NCBI GenBank assembly: GCA_023213395.1
Contig: CM041465.1
Coordinates: 241,745,741 to 241,809,740, forward strand
Direction: 5' to 3'
DNA length: 64,000 nucleotides
From: Cycas panzhihuaensis
Lineage: Eukaryota; Cycadophyta
In this document: positions 22,085 to 35,019 of the stretch, piece after piece
How positions within the stretch are numbered: the first letter of the stretch is position 1
Layout of the letters: each line of letters opens with the position of its first letter
Position numbers and translations under genes: made by a program
The notes under the pieces: model-generated
Databases searched by the model: none
What the model saw: the letters and a program-made list of their open reading frames with translations, nothing else
Told to the model about the DNA's origin: nothing

Positions 22085-22742
22085 TGTTAGATAATATGAT
22101 AATAATATTTTGGAGGCTAAATTTTTGATAGGTTAGCAGTGCAATTCTCTCCCCAAACATCTTCAGGGGGATCCAAAGGGGGTAATAACCCCCCTTGGCT
22201 AGGGGATGTGGCGACACTGGAACTGCCCCCTCATAAAGAGGGGGTTTGGGGGTGGTATCCCTTGACCCAAAAGGCTAGTACTAAAAAGCATACTAAATTA
22301 TAAAGAAAATTAAGGTCATTCATTCAAAATACCCCAAATTTAATGGTTGAGATTTGTGCCTTATATAACTCTCTCATATAGCTTAATTTAGGGTGTTTTT
22401 TCATTATGTTGATGGTGTTCAATGTATTAGATGTACTATGAGGAGTTGGGGGTTGGTTCTTATTGTTATGAGCATTCTACTATAAATTATATACATTTCT
22501 CCATTCTTTGATAATAAAGATTAATATCTTTCCTATGTGGATGTTTCCCTAACACATTGCTAGGGTTTTACCATGTAATATCAGGCATATATATGATGCT
22601 TTGACTTTCTAATTTATTTATTGTTTTATATTTGGTTTAAGAACTTTCATATTAAATTTTAGTTTTGATTCCTATAACTAGTTGCAAAATAGTTTAGATC
22701 TTGGTGGTTGTTTTTGGTTATTAGGACCTAGTTTACTCAACA
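22085..22742 (+). repeat. 5' LTR of Copia-2 (658 bp)
   Basis: It begins TGTTAGATAATATG and ends TTTACTCAACA. It aligns throughout with 26744-27404. The primer site TGGTATCAAAGCC (initiator tRNA-Met type) follows at 22745-22757 after two bases. Confidence 0.9.
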
Positions 22743-22826
22743 AGTGGTATCAAAGCCACTTTTATTTTTGTAGTGAGTTTGTGAAGATTTTTATGTTAAC
22801 ATTTTCTATACCAAATGATAAAACTA

Positions 22827-25800
22827 ATGAATGTAAAGTTTGATGTAGAGAAATTCAATGGCAAGAATAACTTTAAGTTATGGAAGTTGAAAGCGTATGA
22901 TGTTTTGGTACAATAAGGTTTGTATAGAGCTCTTGCAGGTAAATTGAAGAAACCCATAGGGATGGGCGATGATGAATGGGATGATCTGGATAAAAGGGCT
23001 TTTATCATAATATGATTATGCTTAGTAGATATAGTTCTATTTAACATCACACAGGAGCAGATAGTAATAGTATTATGGACCTAATTGGAAGGCTTATACA
23101 TGACCAAATTAGTGATGAATCAAATCTACTTGAAGAGGTGGTTGTACTCATTATAGATGAATGAAGGTACAAAAATTATTGATCATTTAAATATTTTTAA
23201 TACTCTTATTTATCAGTTAGCTAGTATTAATGTCCCAATTGAGGATGAGGATAAGGCTATTACCTTGTTATGTTTATTATTAGAATCCTAAGATAATATT
23301 ATCACCTCAATTAGTTTTAGACTACATATGAATTAGGCTATGATTCTGTCGTTAGTGCTTTGCTGATGGAAGAAGTGAGGAGGAAGCCCAGTGTTGAAAC
23401 CTCCAAACCAGAAGCTATAATAGTAAGGGGTAGAATGATTGAGAAAAGACAAAGCTCTAAGGATACATTGAGATCAAAATTGAAAGTCAAGAAGAGTAAG
23501 CTCAGATGTTGACACTGTAATAAGATAGGTCACCTCAAGAAGGATTTCTATAAAAGGAAGGAGTTCTAGAAAAAGGAAGATCTTTCCAAGGAGGCTAATT
23601 ATCTAGAGTTGAATCAAGGTACAAATGATGATGTCTTGGTTACTTGTAATGTTTCCCGTTATCATTATGATTGGTTATTGGATTTGGGTGCTTCACACTA
23701 CATCTGTCCACACAAGAGTTGGTTTTCATCATACTAAACTCTTGATGGTGGTGATGTGCTTGTGGGAAATGAAGTTTCCTATAAGATAGTGGGCATTGGT
23801 AGCATCAAAATTAAATTATTCAATGGTATAGTGAGAACATTAACTGGAGCTAGATATGTACCCGATCTAAAAAGGAATCTAATTTCTTTTGGTGAACTAG
23901 ATTCTGGTGGTTATAAGTACTGAGGTCATAAAGGAGTTTTAAAGGTTTCAAAGGGAAACTTGGTTATTATGAAAGCCTTAAAGAAAAGAAACCTTTATAT
24001 TTTAGTGGGAAGTATAAATGTTATCCATGTAGCTATAGCATCAAAGAATGTAGAAGATCCAACTCAGTTATGGCACTAGAGACTTAAGCACATGAGTGAG
24101 AGAGGACTTGCATCTTTTAGATTTAAATTTTTATAAACATTATATTTTTGAAAAGCAGTGTAGATTCAAGTTTAAAGTAGGGAGTCACACTAGTAAAAGT
24201 GTTCTAGATTATGTACATTCAGATGTGTGGGGACCAACCCCTATAATATCTTATGGAGGATCATTGTACTTTATCATATTTATAGATGATTACTCCAAAA
24301 AGGTATGGGCCTACTTTTTGAAAAGGAAATCTAAAGTTTTTAGTGTATTTAAGAAGTTCAAGACTCTTCTTAAAAAGAGTACTAGTAGGTTAATCAAATA
24401 TTTAAGAATTGATAATGGAGATAAGTTCAACTCCTTGGAGTTTGAGAATTATTGCAGTGAAGCTGGGATCGAAAGGCATAAGACCACTAGCTATACTTTG
24501 TAGCAAAATACCATAACTGAGTGGATGAATAGGACACTCTTCAAAAGGGCAAGAAGTGTGTTGAGTAATACAAGAGTGGAGAAGGGCTTATTGGTAGAAG
24601 CTATTCAAACAACTTGTTATTTGGTAAACATATCACCATCGCTTGTAATAGACTATAATATTCCTAAAGAGGTATAGACTTAATATCCATGTGACTATTC
24701 AAATTTGAATGTTTTTGGTTGTGATGCTTATGCCTTGACTAATAAAGGTCAATGTTCAAAGTTAGACCCAAAATCCAAGAGATGTATCTTTGTTAGTTAT
24801 GGTGATAGAGATGGTGTGAAGGGATACAGGTTGTAGGATCCTACTTCCCATAAAATTACTATTAATAGAGATGTTATATTTGATGAATCTCCCTTTCTAA
24901 AATTAGACAGTATAGAAGTTAAAGTAAAGTAGGAGTAGAAATTCAAACATCAATATGTCAAGCTTGAGACCCATCCATCTTTGGAAACAGAAGAGCAGGA
25001 AGACCTTTAGAAAGATGAATCTACAACAAATTTATAGGAGTATGTATAAAATCCTCCACCAATTGTTAGAAAATCTACATAAGTCAATCATCCACCTAAT
25101 AGGTATAGCCCTTCTATTTATATTGCTTTGGTTTCTCATGATGGTGATTTTACATGCTATTAGGAAGTAGTAGATGATATCCATAATGAGAAGTGGAAGA
25201 GGGCTATGTAGGGAGATATAGATTCTTTGAAGAAAAATAATTCATGGGACTTGGTAGAACTTCCACATGGTAGGAAGATTGTTGGTTGCAAGTGGGTTTT
25301 CAAGAAGAAAACAAATGTTGATAGAAAGGTTGACAAATACATGGTAAGACTAGTGGCTAAAGGTTTTGCACAGAAAGTAGGTATTGACTTTCATGAGATC
25401 TTTTCACTAATTATCAAACTTATTTTAATTTAGGTTCTATTAGTATTGGTAGATTCTCTTAATTTAGAGTTGGAGTAGTTAGATGTAAAAATAGTTTTTT
25501 TACATGGAGATTTAGATGAGGAGATCTATATGGATTAACCAGAAGGGTTTGTACAAGATAGCAAGAAAAGACTTGTTTGCAAGCTTAGGAAATCATTATA
25601 TGGCTTGAAGTAATCACCCAAGCAATGGTACAGGAAGTTTGATACCTTTATAAAGAGCCAAATTTTTAAAATAAGTGAGTATAATCATTGCGTTTACTTT
25701 AAATTTTTATACAATGGCTTATTCATTATCTTGGTATTGTATGTTGATGACATGTTGGTTACAAGCAAGAGCATGGCAAGAATTAACAAGTTAAAGGCTC

Positions 25801-26686
25801 AATTAGCTAGGACTTTGATATGAAAGATTTAGGAGCTACAAAACAAATCTTAGGTATGGAGATACATAGAGATAAGAAAAATAGTAATCTATGGTTATCA
25901 TAACAGAAATATATAGAGAAGTTGCTAACCAGATTTGGTATGATAAATGTAAACCTAGTGAGTATCCCATTGGCTTCCCATTTTAAGCTTTCTTCAAGTA
26001 TGAGTCCTAGTAATGAAGAAGAAAAGGATAATATATCTTGTGTACCCTATGCCAGTGTAGTAGGAAGTTTGATGAATGCCATGGTATGTACAATACCTAA
26101 CATTTCACATGTAGTTAGTAGGTTTATGGAAAATCCAAGAAAGGAACATTGGGCAATAGTAAAATGGGTGCTTTGGTATTTGAGGGGCACATATGACTAT
26201 TGCATTACCTTGGGAGCTTTAAGTAATCAAGTTTGAGAATATGTTAATTTAGACTTTATAGGAGATTTAGATAAGAGAAGGTCTACTTTAGGTTATGTAT
26301 TTACTCTTGTAAATGGTCCAGTTAGTTGAATGTCAAAATTATAGAGAACAATTGCATTATCAACTATAGAAGCTAAATATATTACTACAACACATGCTTG
26401 TAAAGAAGCAATCTAGTTACAGGGTCTATTGGTTGAGCTTGGAAGGAAACAAAAAAAGGTAAAGGTATTTTGTAACAATCAAAGTTCCATTTACTTAGTA
26501 AAGAGTCTAACTTATTATAGTAGGACAAAGTATATTTTTCTTAAATACCATTTTGTTAGACAAGTTATAGAAGTAGGTGGAGTGGCACTTGAGAAGGTTA
26601 ACACAAAATAGAATTGTGTTGACATGTTCACAAAACTAGTACCATTGGAGAAGTTCAAATGGTGTTTGACTTCTCTTGTCTTGTAG
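22827..26686 (+). pseudogene. Gag-pol polyprotein of Copia-2 (many stops)
   Basis: The domain order is that of Ty1/copia. Gag begins MNVKFDVEKFNGKNNFKLWK. The zinc knuckle near 23500-23550 reads RC*HCNKIGHLKKDF, with Trp as stop and the last Cys as Phe. Protease is WLLDLGASHYICPH (Ser of DSGA lost). Integrase has HSDVWGP and LRIDNGDKF with ITEWMNRTL, so D, D and E are still visible (24210-24540). RT starts near 25200 and keeps YVDDMLVTS at 25739-25765. RNase H ends with VDMFTKLVPLEKFKW near 26640. At least a dozen stops and frameshifts exclude expression. Confidence 0.85.
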
Positions 26687-26727
26687 AAAAGGTCATGAAT
26701 AGTCTAGGAAAGGTATCAAGCAAATTG

Positions 26728-26743
26728 TTGTCAAGGTGGAGAT
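26728..26743 (+). other. Polypurine tract of Copia-2
   Basis: AAGGTGGAGAT lies directly before the 3' LTR start (TATTAG, originally TGTTAG) at 26744. This is the usual copia primer site for plus-strand synthesis. Confidence 0.7.
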
Positions 26744-27404
26744 TATTAGATAATGTGACAACAATATTTTGGAGGCTAAAATTTTGATAGGTTGGCAATA
26801 CAGTTTCCCCCCCAAACTTCCTAGGGGGATCTAAGAGGGGTAGGATCCCCCCTTGGCTGGAGGGTGTGGGGGCCATTGGAACTACCGCCCCCAACAAAGA
26901 GGGGGTTTAGTGGTAGTAGCCCCTAATCCAAAAAGCTAGCACTGAAAAGCATGCTAAATTGTAAAGAGAATCAAGTTTATTCATTTAAAATACCTCATAT
27001 TCGATGGTTAAGATTTACACCTTATATGACTCTCTCATATAGCCCAATTTGGGGCATTTTTTTTATTATGTTGATGGTGTTTGATGTATTAGATGTACTA
27101 TAAGGAGTTAAGGGTTGGTTCTTATTGCTGTGAGTATTCTACTATAGATTATATACATTTCTCTATTCTTTGATAATAAAGATCGATACCTTTCCTGTAT
27201 GGATGTTTCCCTAGCATACTACTAGGGTTTTACCACATTACATTAAGTATATATATGATACTTTGACTTTTTAATTCATTTATTGTATTATCTCTAGTTG
27301 AAGAACTTGTATGTTAAATGTTAGTTTCGATTCCTATAAGTAGTTGCAAAATAGTTTAGACCTTGGTAGTGATTTCTAGTTATTGGGACCTAGTTTATTC
27401 AATA
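26744..27404 (+). repeat. 3' LTR of Copia-2 (661 bp)
   Basis: It is similar over its length to 22085-22742 and ends TTATTCAATA where the 5' copy ends TTACTCAACA. Most differences are transitions. Confidence 0.9.
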
Positions 27405-29309
27405 ATTTCAAGACTTGGGATTAGATTTTGGGAGATAAAGTGGCCTTAGGATGGGGTTTTAAGACACTCTTTTATAATATACTACTGGACTACTACCATT
27501 TTTGGTATAGAAAGTGGTATTGTAGAGTAATTCATAGTACCACAAATTATCTATGACACGACAAATTAATCTACAGTATGACTATTATAGTTCCCGCCTA
27601 TGATTCTAATGGCTAAATAACTCTTTTCAGCTTGTTTGGTGGGCTTAAGGCACCACGCTAGCCCAAGTCAGCTTGTTGCCCCCTACAGAACCTCATTGAC
27701 CATCCAACTTCATTATTTCTTTAATTTTTCTTAAGATTTGAATCTCCCTCATGAGCTCCATCCATGGTTTCAATGGTGTTTTTTGCACCTTGTGGGTATG
27801 AAACCACCACTCGTTCACCTTGGTTTTTCATATAAAGCTACTCCAATTTGAGAGTAGGGCATGATACATCTTCTGTTCTTCTTACCATTCTAAAATACTG
27901 CCAAAATTCTTCCATAATAACCCTTCTACTCTTAGAACAACTAGCATGCTTTAGGAGTTAAGATGAAGAAGTTAGAGATCAACCCTAGTGCAACCAAGGG
28001 AGCATTAGAGGAATTCACATTAGGTGGCCAACACTTCACATCTCTCCATTGGATTGGGAATCCCCCATCTCACCTTGATTTGTCATTTTATGAGATTCCT
28101 TCTCACCCCTTCTCTTCTTACTTTGTTGTTATTTTGTTGCATAGCTAAGTTATTTGTGTTTGTTAGCTTTTTATTTTTCATTATAATAGTAGAAGATAGG
28201 GTTAGATTTGCTTTCCCTTTCCTTCCATTTTTGCATATGCCTTTTATTGAGTTATAGGTTTATGTGGAGAGGCTCTCTTTAGTACAACTAAGAGAATTGC
28301 CTTTGTAGGGGAGGTTATGCCATTTTGAGGCATCTTTCCCATCCTTGCTTCATACTTATTTTTGTTTCCGTTCTATTACTTATTACATATACATGTATAT
28401 ATGCATCACAATTATATGTTAGTCAACTTATTTCATGCAATTATATTGATTAAAAGATTGTTATGGTAGCTCTTCTTTTAGATCTGATTTGTAGGTATAG
28501 GAAGGAGTAACCCTCCACCATTTGCATTAGGGTTTTGAGAGCATGCAACCACAACAAGGTGAGCACCCCTATCCTTTCCATTTATTGTTATATTATTCCT
28601 TTACTTCCTTTTTCCATTACTTTTAATTATTGTCTTTCCCTTTGGTGTGTGTGGGTAAGTGGATCCCCCTCCTTCATTCTTCTTCAACCGATAATGCAAG
28701 CAATGGAGAGGAAGAACAAGGAAAGACGAAGAGGAGCGGCATCACCAAATATCTACTAGACCTAAGTGCACTTCTCTTTCTCTTCTCCCTCCCTATTTCA
28801 TATTCTTGTTATCATTCTTGTCTTATTCCCCATAGTAAGAATTCCTCCACCCTTATTATTTGTTCCCCTTTTAGGATTGCATTATCATTAGAAAGGGGAA
28901 ATAAGGAAGTAGGTGAGGGTTTCTTGCATAACAAAAAATAAAAGAAAATTATTTTATAAGAAAGGAAATAGGTTTTTCTTTCCCTTTTTATTTTATCGAA
29001 AAGGAATATTGAAAGTAAGGGGATTTTGAGCTACAGTTGCATATAAGAAAGGACCATTTACCTTTCTCCCCCTTTGTTCCCCCCTTGATTGCATCCATAT
29101 TCGTTTCCCTTAATTAGAATATATGTTTCTTTTATAGAAAAGAATGAAGACAAATAAAGAAAAAGAGAATGAGGTTTCTTTATTTGCCTTGCACCTCTTC
29201 TTTTGTTCCCTTTTTCGTTATTGATATAAATAACAATATAAAAAACCAACCACACCCCTATCGTTCCACCAAGTGGGCTTGTACCCATTTATCCCTTCAC
29301 TCTCTCTCA

Positions 29310-29341
<32 letters not shown>

Positions 29342-29600
29342 GACACACACCCCTTTCCTATTTTGCCATAGTGGCCCCTTATCAAGGGAGTTTTCCCAAC
29401 TATGACCCTTTCCTTTAAAAACCCTAAGCAAAGGGAAGGGGGGTGAAACTGTGCATTCTTAAATTAGCACCTTGTGAGGTGTATGAGTACCCTACGTGGG
29501 CCACCCTGGATTCTATTGCACCCCTACGCTAGGTCCCATACCCTAGGTCTAGTCTTACTCAGTGTGAGTTATCTTAAGCACCATTAATAGGAGTGATCTC
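27405..29600 (+). repeat. Family G LTR of copy A, second part
   Basis: It aligns with 54510-57343 of B: GTGGCCTTAGGA near 27445, TACTACCATTTTTGG near 27490, AACCCTAGTGCAACCAAGGG near 27980, TATTACATATACATGTATAT near 28380, and AAACCCTAAGCAAAGGGAAG near 29420. A GGTGAGCACCCC donor-like site (28559) matches GGTAAGCACC of copy 1. ORFs at 27963-28257, 28535-28941 and 29058-29288 fall in this LTR and have no recognisable family. The end is approximate. Confidence 0.65.
29299..29352. repeat. TC/CA microsatellite
   Basis: Runs of TC followed by CA dinucleotides inside the LTR of A. The B copy near 57070 has only a short CTCTCT run, so it expanded in A. It creates a false Ser/Leu-His/Thr ORF. Confidence 0.9.
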
Positions 29601-29850
29601 ACTAATAACCATACTAGGGATGTTAGTTAGAATGCTTTAGGCTTCCTCTAGCTTTCTTGTGCATCCATTTTCTCCTTACATAGGGCCTACTAAGATGTAT
29701 TTCTTTTACATGTCTTATTTATTACTTTTATTTTCTCTACTTCCTTAAGTGAAGTGTTTCACCTGTGGATGTGATATTTCTCATGTTGCTTATATGGTTT
29801 ACCTTATATTGAAGTAAAGCCTATTTATTCTTATATCCCTTCATATGACA
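29601..29850. other. Junction between two opposed family G LTRs
   Basis: About 250 bases between the plus-strand LTR of A and the minus-strand LTR of C, AT-rich with no coding similarity seen. The edges of both LTRs are approximate, so this may hold the true LTR ends. Confidence 0.4.
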
Positions 29851-32800
29851 AAGAGTCATCAATGGATGGTGGAATCATGTCTATAGGGATGGTAACTACA
29901 CCTAGTTAGGATTAAGACTATTGACGAAAGGCTCTGGGATGAAGGGATCAAAGCAACAAGTGTAAGGAAGCACCCATATAGGGTGTTCATGCATTAGAAC
30001 GTAGGTTCGGTACCCACGAATGGTGCACAACTTCCTCTAGGTGACTTAACTTTTGACCTTGAAGGGGAGCGTAGGTGAGGGATATCCTTGGTTTCTTGAG
30101 TAACCTCAAAGTAGGGGTCTTCCCACCTTGGATAACTGGAAGAGGAAGGCAAGACTTGATGAGGAAGTAGGTCCTAGTGGAGAGAAACTAGGGGATATAG
30201 TTAAGGTGTATGTAGGTACAATGAGGTAAGTGGGGGAAGGTCTTAGGGGATGAGTCCTCTAAGAACTATCCCACCTAAAGGGAAGGTTGGATGGTCAAAG
30301 AGTGGTGGCGGAAGGAGTTCTCACCACTCTACATGTGAGGGAGTCTAATCTATATATGCAATAATGGGGATAGAGACTAACTCTTTGTGTGTGTGGATGA
30401 GAGGTATACAAAGCATATATATGTGAAGAACAATAAATATACTTTCCCCTCAAAGATAGATCCTTGCTCTCATTTCATTTTAAACAAGGGAAGGAGAAAC
30501 AAAGAGATAAACCAAGATATCATACAAAGTGTATGACAATGTAATTGAATGAAAGAAGAGAGGGGATATCTCCTAACTGATAGTCTTTCCTAAAAAGTGA
30601 ACTAATGTGCAAGATGATGATGCAAGTTGGTTCCCTTTTACTTTATTCCCTTATGTCTTTTCATGCAAACATACAAGCTATAGGAAGTGAGAAAAGACCA
30701 ATGAAATGAAATCAGTGTACCTGGAAGAGCAATGCAACTGAAATGTGATCTCCGTCTTGTGCTACATCCGCTTCCTCTTTTCCTTCTCTCAATGCATGAG
30801 TAGCGTAGAGGTTTCCTTATCTCCCCTAAACTGAAAGAAAAGAAACGAGAAAAATGCAAAGGAGAAAAGGAAACTATACAAGGGATGGAACAACTAAAGG
30901 AAAGAAGGCTAAGAAATGCACCTAGATTATCACTGTTTTACCCTTCTCCATAAATGGTGCGGTAAACCTACAATCGCAAAGTTCCTTCCCCTTTCCAAAG
31001 GGGCTACTAGGATATAAAGCAAGTATATACATGTATATGTAATAGTAAAATATTGAAATGTTGCAAGTTAGAGTGTTTCAAGTTAAATAATCTTCCACCA
31101 AATAATAACTCTACATCTCCAAAGAAAACCAACAAGACAAGACAAAGTATGGGGGAGATTAGCCTCAAAATAGCTAACCCTCCAACAAGTGCACCTCCAC
31201 ATTACCCTTAGACATAAGAAATAGTAGGTTAGGACAGCCTATTAGTAGTGAATAGTAAGGGAAATAAGCATCATGAGGTTTGTGAATGTTGCTTATGTTG
31301 CAAGTATGCTACGTACAGTAAATTACAACGTTGGCTAAGCCAAGACCCAAGATGGATGAGGGACATCATTTGGGGTTGGAAGGGCTATCCAAGAGAGGTG
31401 TGCATGCCTAGAAATAGCATAGCAAGGGCTACATACACTAAGACCCAGTGCAGGCCAATTCCTAGAGACTCCTTGGTAACACAAGAGAGGCACAAGTGGA
31501 AGAGAGGAAAGAGGAGAAGGGGGTTGCCCTTGAGGAGCAGGCCTAGTAGGTATGGGAACCCACCTTAACTCCTTTCTCTTGCTCTTTATGGGTCCTCTCC
31601 TACATCCTCCTTGGAGAAACTAGAAGAGGGTAGGGAAATGAAGAGGGCAGAAAGAGATGGAAGAGTACCTCCTGTATATACTAAAAAAAATAAAGAAAGT
31701 AGGGATATCCTCAAAGATCTAACCTTTTACAAGATAATCTAAAGGAAATACATAGAACAACAATGAAATAATACATATTAGGCTGAGTAAGAGGAAGGTC
31801 TATCCCTGAAAACAATAGGAAATAGCATATCTGATATGCTTACAGGGGGTCCTTAGGAGGATGCTACAATCTAAAGACAAACTTGCTGAAAGCTATAGGA
31901 AGGGCGTGGAAGCCAGACTTAAGCATGAATCCTTACTTGGATATGTTCATTAATGAACCTACTACCATAGATTAGAGTTGCAATGGGAGGATCTCAAGCT
32001 AGAGCACAGGGAACTTAAGTGTTATAGGGCATTCCTATAGAAAACTCCTATGGAAGAGAGAGAAGAGAGTAAAGAAGGTGGAAGAAGAGGAGGAAAATGA
32101 GGTTGTTTTGGGCTTTATACCTAACCCTAGGCTGAATGGGTAATTAGGGTTGAGGTAGGGCTTGAGAGGTGTTAAAGCCACATGGCAATTTCATGAAAAA
32201 AGTGAAATTTTCCATGGTATATTTTAAAAAATGTGTTGTGATAGTTACCATGTCATAAACTTCATGGTACCATGAAGTTTACCATAGTACCATGACATTT
32301 ACCGTGGTGTAGTGACAAAGACCAAAATAGGCCAAAAAGGGTATGCTTAGGAGCCTTAAAGAGGGTACCCCATGCCTAAGAGGGTATGAACCTCTGTCTA
32401 GATGGCTGGGGACAATCATATGAGGAGTATGGCCTAAACCAGATGGGGCACCAAAGCAGTAGGACTCCCAGGAAACTGATAACTGGTATAAAGATGAAAC
32501 AATCACACTTAGCAGGGTGTAAAGGGTTGTGATATGGTAAGGAGTGTGATGGATCACATGGACTAAGTGGCTCTTAGGATAACATGGAGGTGCATAAGAG
32601 TGTTGTGGATTGTCATGGGGATGCATATCCCACTGATCGTCATAGGCTGAGAGAGTAACAAGCAGTATGATCAAGCAACGTGTATAAGATGATCACTCAA
32701 ATGTATTAGTCATCTATGCAATGAAAGGATGCTTTGATTTACCTTTCTAGAGAAGTAGTAAAGGTAAAGGATAGAAGCATACATGTACTTACCTACGTTA

Positions 32801-33234
32801 ACTTACCAACAACCCATTCTGAGTAGTCAAGAAACATTACCCCCTTGGTAGTAGAGCCTTGCAGCTTAGAGGCATAATGTAACAGTGAATGTTGGCAACA
32901 CAATATTAGTAGCACATATATATATAAATAATCATAACAATGGTGCTAGCCAAGGGCAATGACGAGTGTCATGGTAAAACATGTGGGTGTAGGGGCAAGG
33001 GTGAGATAATATAGGGGCTGCCTATGTGTCACCATATAGATAACAAGTAATGATAATGGATGAGGGGGATGCCCCCATCATGAGAATAGGATGGATGGGT
33101 GGTGAAGACCACACATAAGACCAGATAGATGTCATAGAAAAGGAGCTATGTAAAGACATAAATCAAAGATAATGAGTATTATGTGCTAAGATGCTATGAG
33201 CTGAGTGAAGGAAACAAACCTAGTGGTCACCATA
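29850..33234 (-). repeat. Family G LTR of copy C (about 3.4 kb)
   Basis: On the minus strand it starts TATGGTGACCACTAGG after CTAATGAGGATAAAC, as in copies 1 and B. It carries the donor-like ACGTAGGTAAGTACATGTAT in reverse near 32790, the TATA/telo-box cluster near 32115, and blocks matching 7304-9560. It is longer than other family LTRs, so it may contain a small insertion. ORFs at 30638-30859, 31248-31568 and 32279-32674 look like chance. Confidence 0.6.
32256..32281. repeat. Perfect 26-bp palindrome centred on GGTACC
   Basis: The centre TTCATGGTACCATGAA extends to 26 bp with no mismatch and is followed by a further TACCATAGTACCATG. The equivalent young-copy site near 5080-5115 reads CTGCGGTACCACAG and that at 9000-9040 reads TTATGGTACCACTAAG, so a GGTACC dyad is conserved in the LTR. 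Confidence 0.85.
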
Positions 33235-33329
33235 GTTTATCCTCATTAGCGATCGACTTTTGGAGGTGTGAATGGATCACAATGTGAAGTACAAACTGAC
33301 CTAAGACTTGGGCACATGGTTGACCAGAC

Positions 33330-33763
33330 AAGTCTCTCAAGGTGGGTAGCTAAGGAGAGGAAGGCAACACTCAAGGATGAGATGAACTAAGCTATCTGCC
33401 TCAATGTTGAGGGCCTAAGGGATGTGTTAAATGTCGATAGATGAAAAACAAGCCAATAGGGATCTAGCTATCTATTGAGGTAAGGGCTCTCAGGCATGGG
33501 CACCGCACGTGGTAGACCTGGGTGAGATGGGACACCATAATTTGAGAGTCACAAAGGAAGACGATGGGTCCATGGTAGAAGCAAAGTGCATCGATAAGGG
33601 CCTCAATAATAGCTATATATTCAGCTTCATTATTGGTGGTTTCAGGAAGGAAGATCCCAGAATGCATGAAGTCATGTCTGAAAGGATCATGAAGAATCCA
33701 CATGGCGGTGGAGGGGCTAGGGTTTTCATGACTTCTGTCATCGGTTAAAATGAATAAAGCCAT
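33330..33763 (-). pseudogene. Archaeal-type RNase H of copy C
   Basis: From the ATG at 33763 the frame reads MALFILTDDRSHENPSPS, then PETTNNEAEYIAIIEAL, FLCDSQIMVSHLTQVYHV and later ALNIEADSLVHLILE. The Asp, Glu and Asp of the RNase H site remain, but the glycines of TDGGS are changed (TDDRS). It aligns from start to end with 3800-4222. The frame is open through the position where copy 1 has a stop, then breaks after about 35 more residues. It lies directly upstream of the C LTR. Confidence 0.75.
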
Positions 33764-34838
33764 GGCAAAAGAATGGAGTCTCAGTAGAAAGAAAAAAGTT
33801 GATGGGACTGACGAGTGGAGAGGACTCAATAGTAGGAAACCATCATAAAAGGCCCAAATGGTTGTCGATAAAGGCTGTAAAAGGCAGGAAGATCCAAAGA
33901 TGAGGCTACTCGAAGATGAAGAGGGACATCTAGTGGACAAGAAAGCACTAGCAGTAAAAAGGCCCCTCTAGGGGTACCAAAGGTCACTTAAGGAGGCAAA
34001 ACGTGGCCCCCAAATAGAGTGGATGCTTTCTTTGGAAGCCCCAAAGGCCTGAACAAGTAACAAAAATGGATCTAGTATGGTGAAACGAGTTAAATGAGTA
34101 TAAACTCAAGTATATATAGAGGTGGCACACAAAAGGAGGTAGAAGGGGCCTTGCAAGGCCAAGGAAGGTGTGCCATAAATGCACCTGGAAGGTCCATAGA
34201 AAAAGAAGGCCATAGAGTTAGAACTGGAGACAAGTCCTGAAGGCAAAGGTGACCAAGAAAGAGAGATGATCTTAAGGGCTATCGTAGTGAGAAAAATGGG
34301 AGAAGTGTCCATTGGGACCCATGCCTATATAAGGAAAACTTGGCTAAAATGGAATTTATTTTCATAGGCCCACGAACGATTCAGAGCCCTTCTCCTTATG
34401 CATTAGAGCACCGCTTAACTTCAAAGGCACATAGGGAAAGATTTGACTATTAGATCAAGATGCAGAGATAGTTGGTGAGACCAAGGAGATGAGATAGCAA
34501 TAGTGAGACCAGATCCAGTGAGTGGATCACTCGTACCCAAATCCATTTCATTGTTTGAATTTGATTACTTTTTAATGGTTTTTGATGTAGTTTTGGGCCC
34601 CTTAAGGGCAAATAATAACCTCCTAGAGTCTAAATTAGGCCCAATGAGAGGGGGGACCAGGCATTAGGAAGCCCTAGTCTCGGTGGGCCTAAGTGTGGCC
34701 CACCTAAGAAAAAAATTCTATTTTCTTGGGCAGGAAACCCTCTACTTTTGGGGGTGACATTGGCACCATGGAAAAGATCATGGTGTCACGATGTTTGTTG
34801 CAGGGCCACTGAGAGATGTATAGAATCTCAGCAGGCCC

Positions 34839-34872
34839 ATGCTAAACTCTACAGTACCATGGAGTTTAGCAT
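34839..34872. repeat. 11-bp-arm hairpin (copy C)
   Basis: ATGCTAAACTC (34839-34849) and its exact complement GAGTTTAGCAT (34862-34872) flank a 12-nt loop containing GTACC. It is in the same position relative to the antisense gene as 2773-2802, whose loop is AGTACC. Confidence 0.8.
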
Positions 34873-35019
34873 AGTGCGATGGTAGACTAACTGAAAATAT
34901 AAAAGATGGCCTAAAGGACAACCAAATCTCAATCCAAGAGGAGTGAGAAGCAGTCCTGAAGGCAAGCGAGTAGGTTTGGATGTGTTCTGACTATATTTTA
35001 GGTATTTTACAGGTAGTTA

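Larger units (their letters stand above)
22085..27404 (+). mobile_element. Copia-2: full-length but decayed Ty1/copia element (5320 bp)
   Basis: Paired LTRs, a primer site, gag-pol remnants and a polypurine tract occur in order. The target duplication is ATTTA (22080-22084) and ATTTC (27405-27409), one base changed. The uninterrupted site is preserved in the LTR of B near 54510 (CTTCATTTCAGATTTTGG), which confirms the insertion. LTR identity is roughly 85% by eye. A solo LTR of the same family lies at 55943-56625. Confidence 0.9.

Noticed and set aside
29169-29405. Ser/Leu and His/Thr repeat protein
   Set aside because: It is produced by the TC/CA microsatellite; the B copy lacks it.
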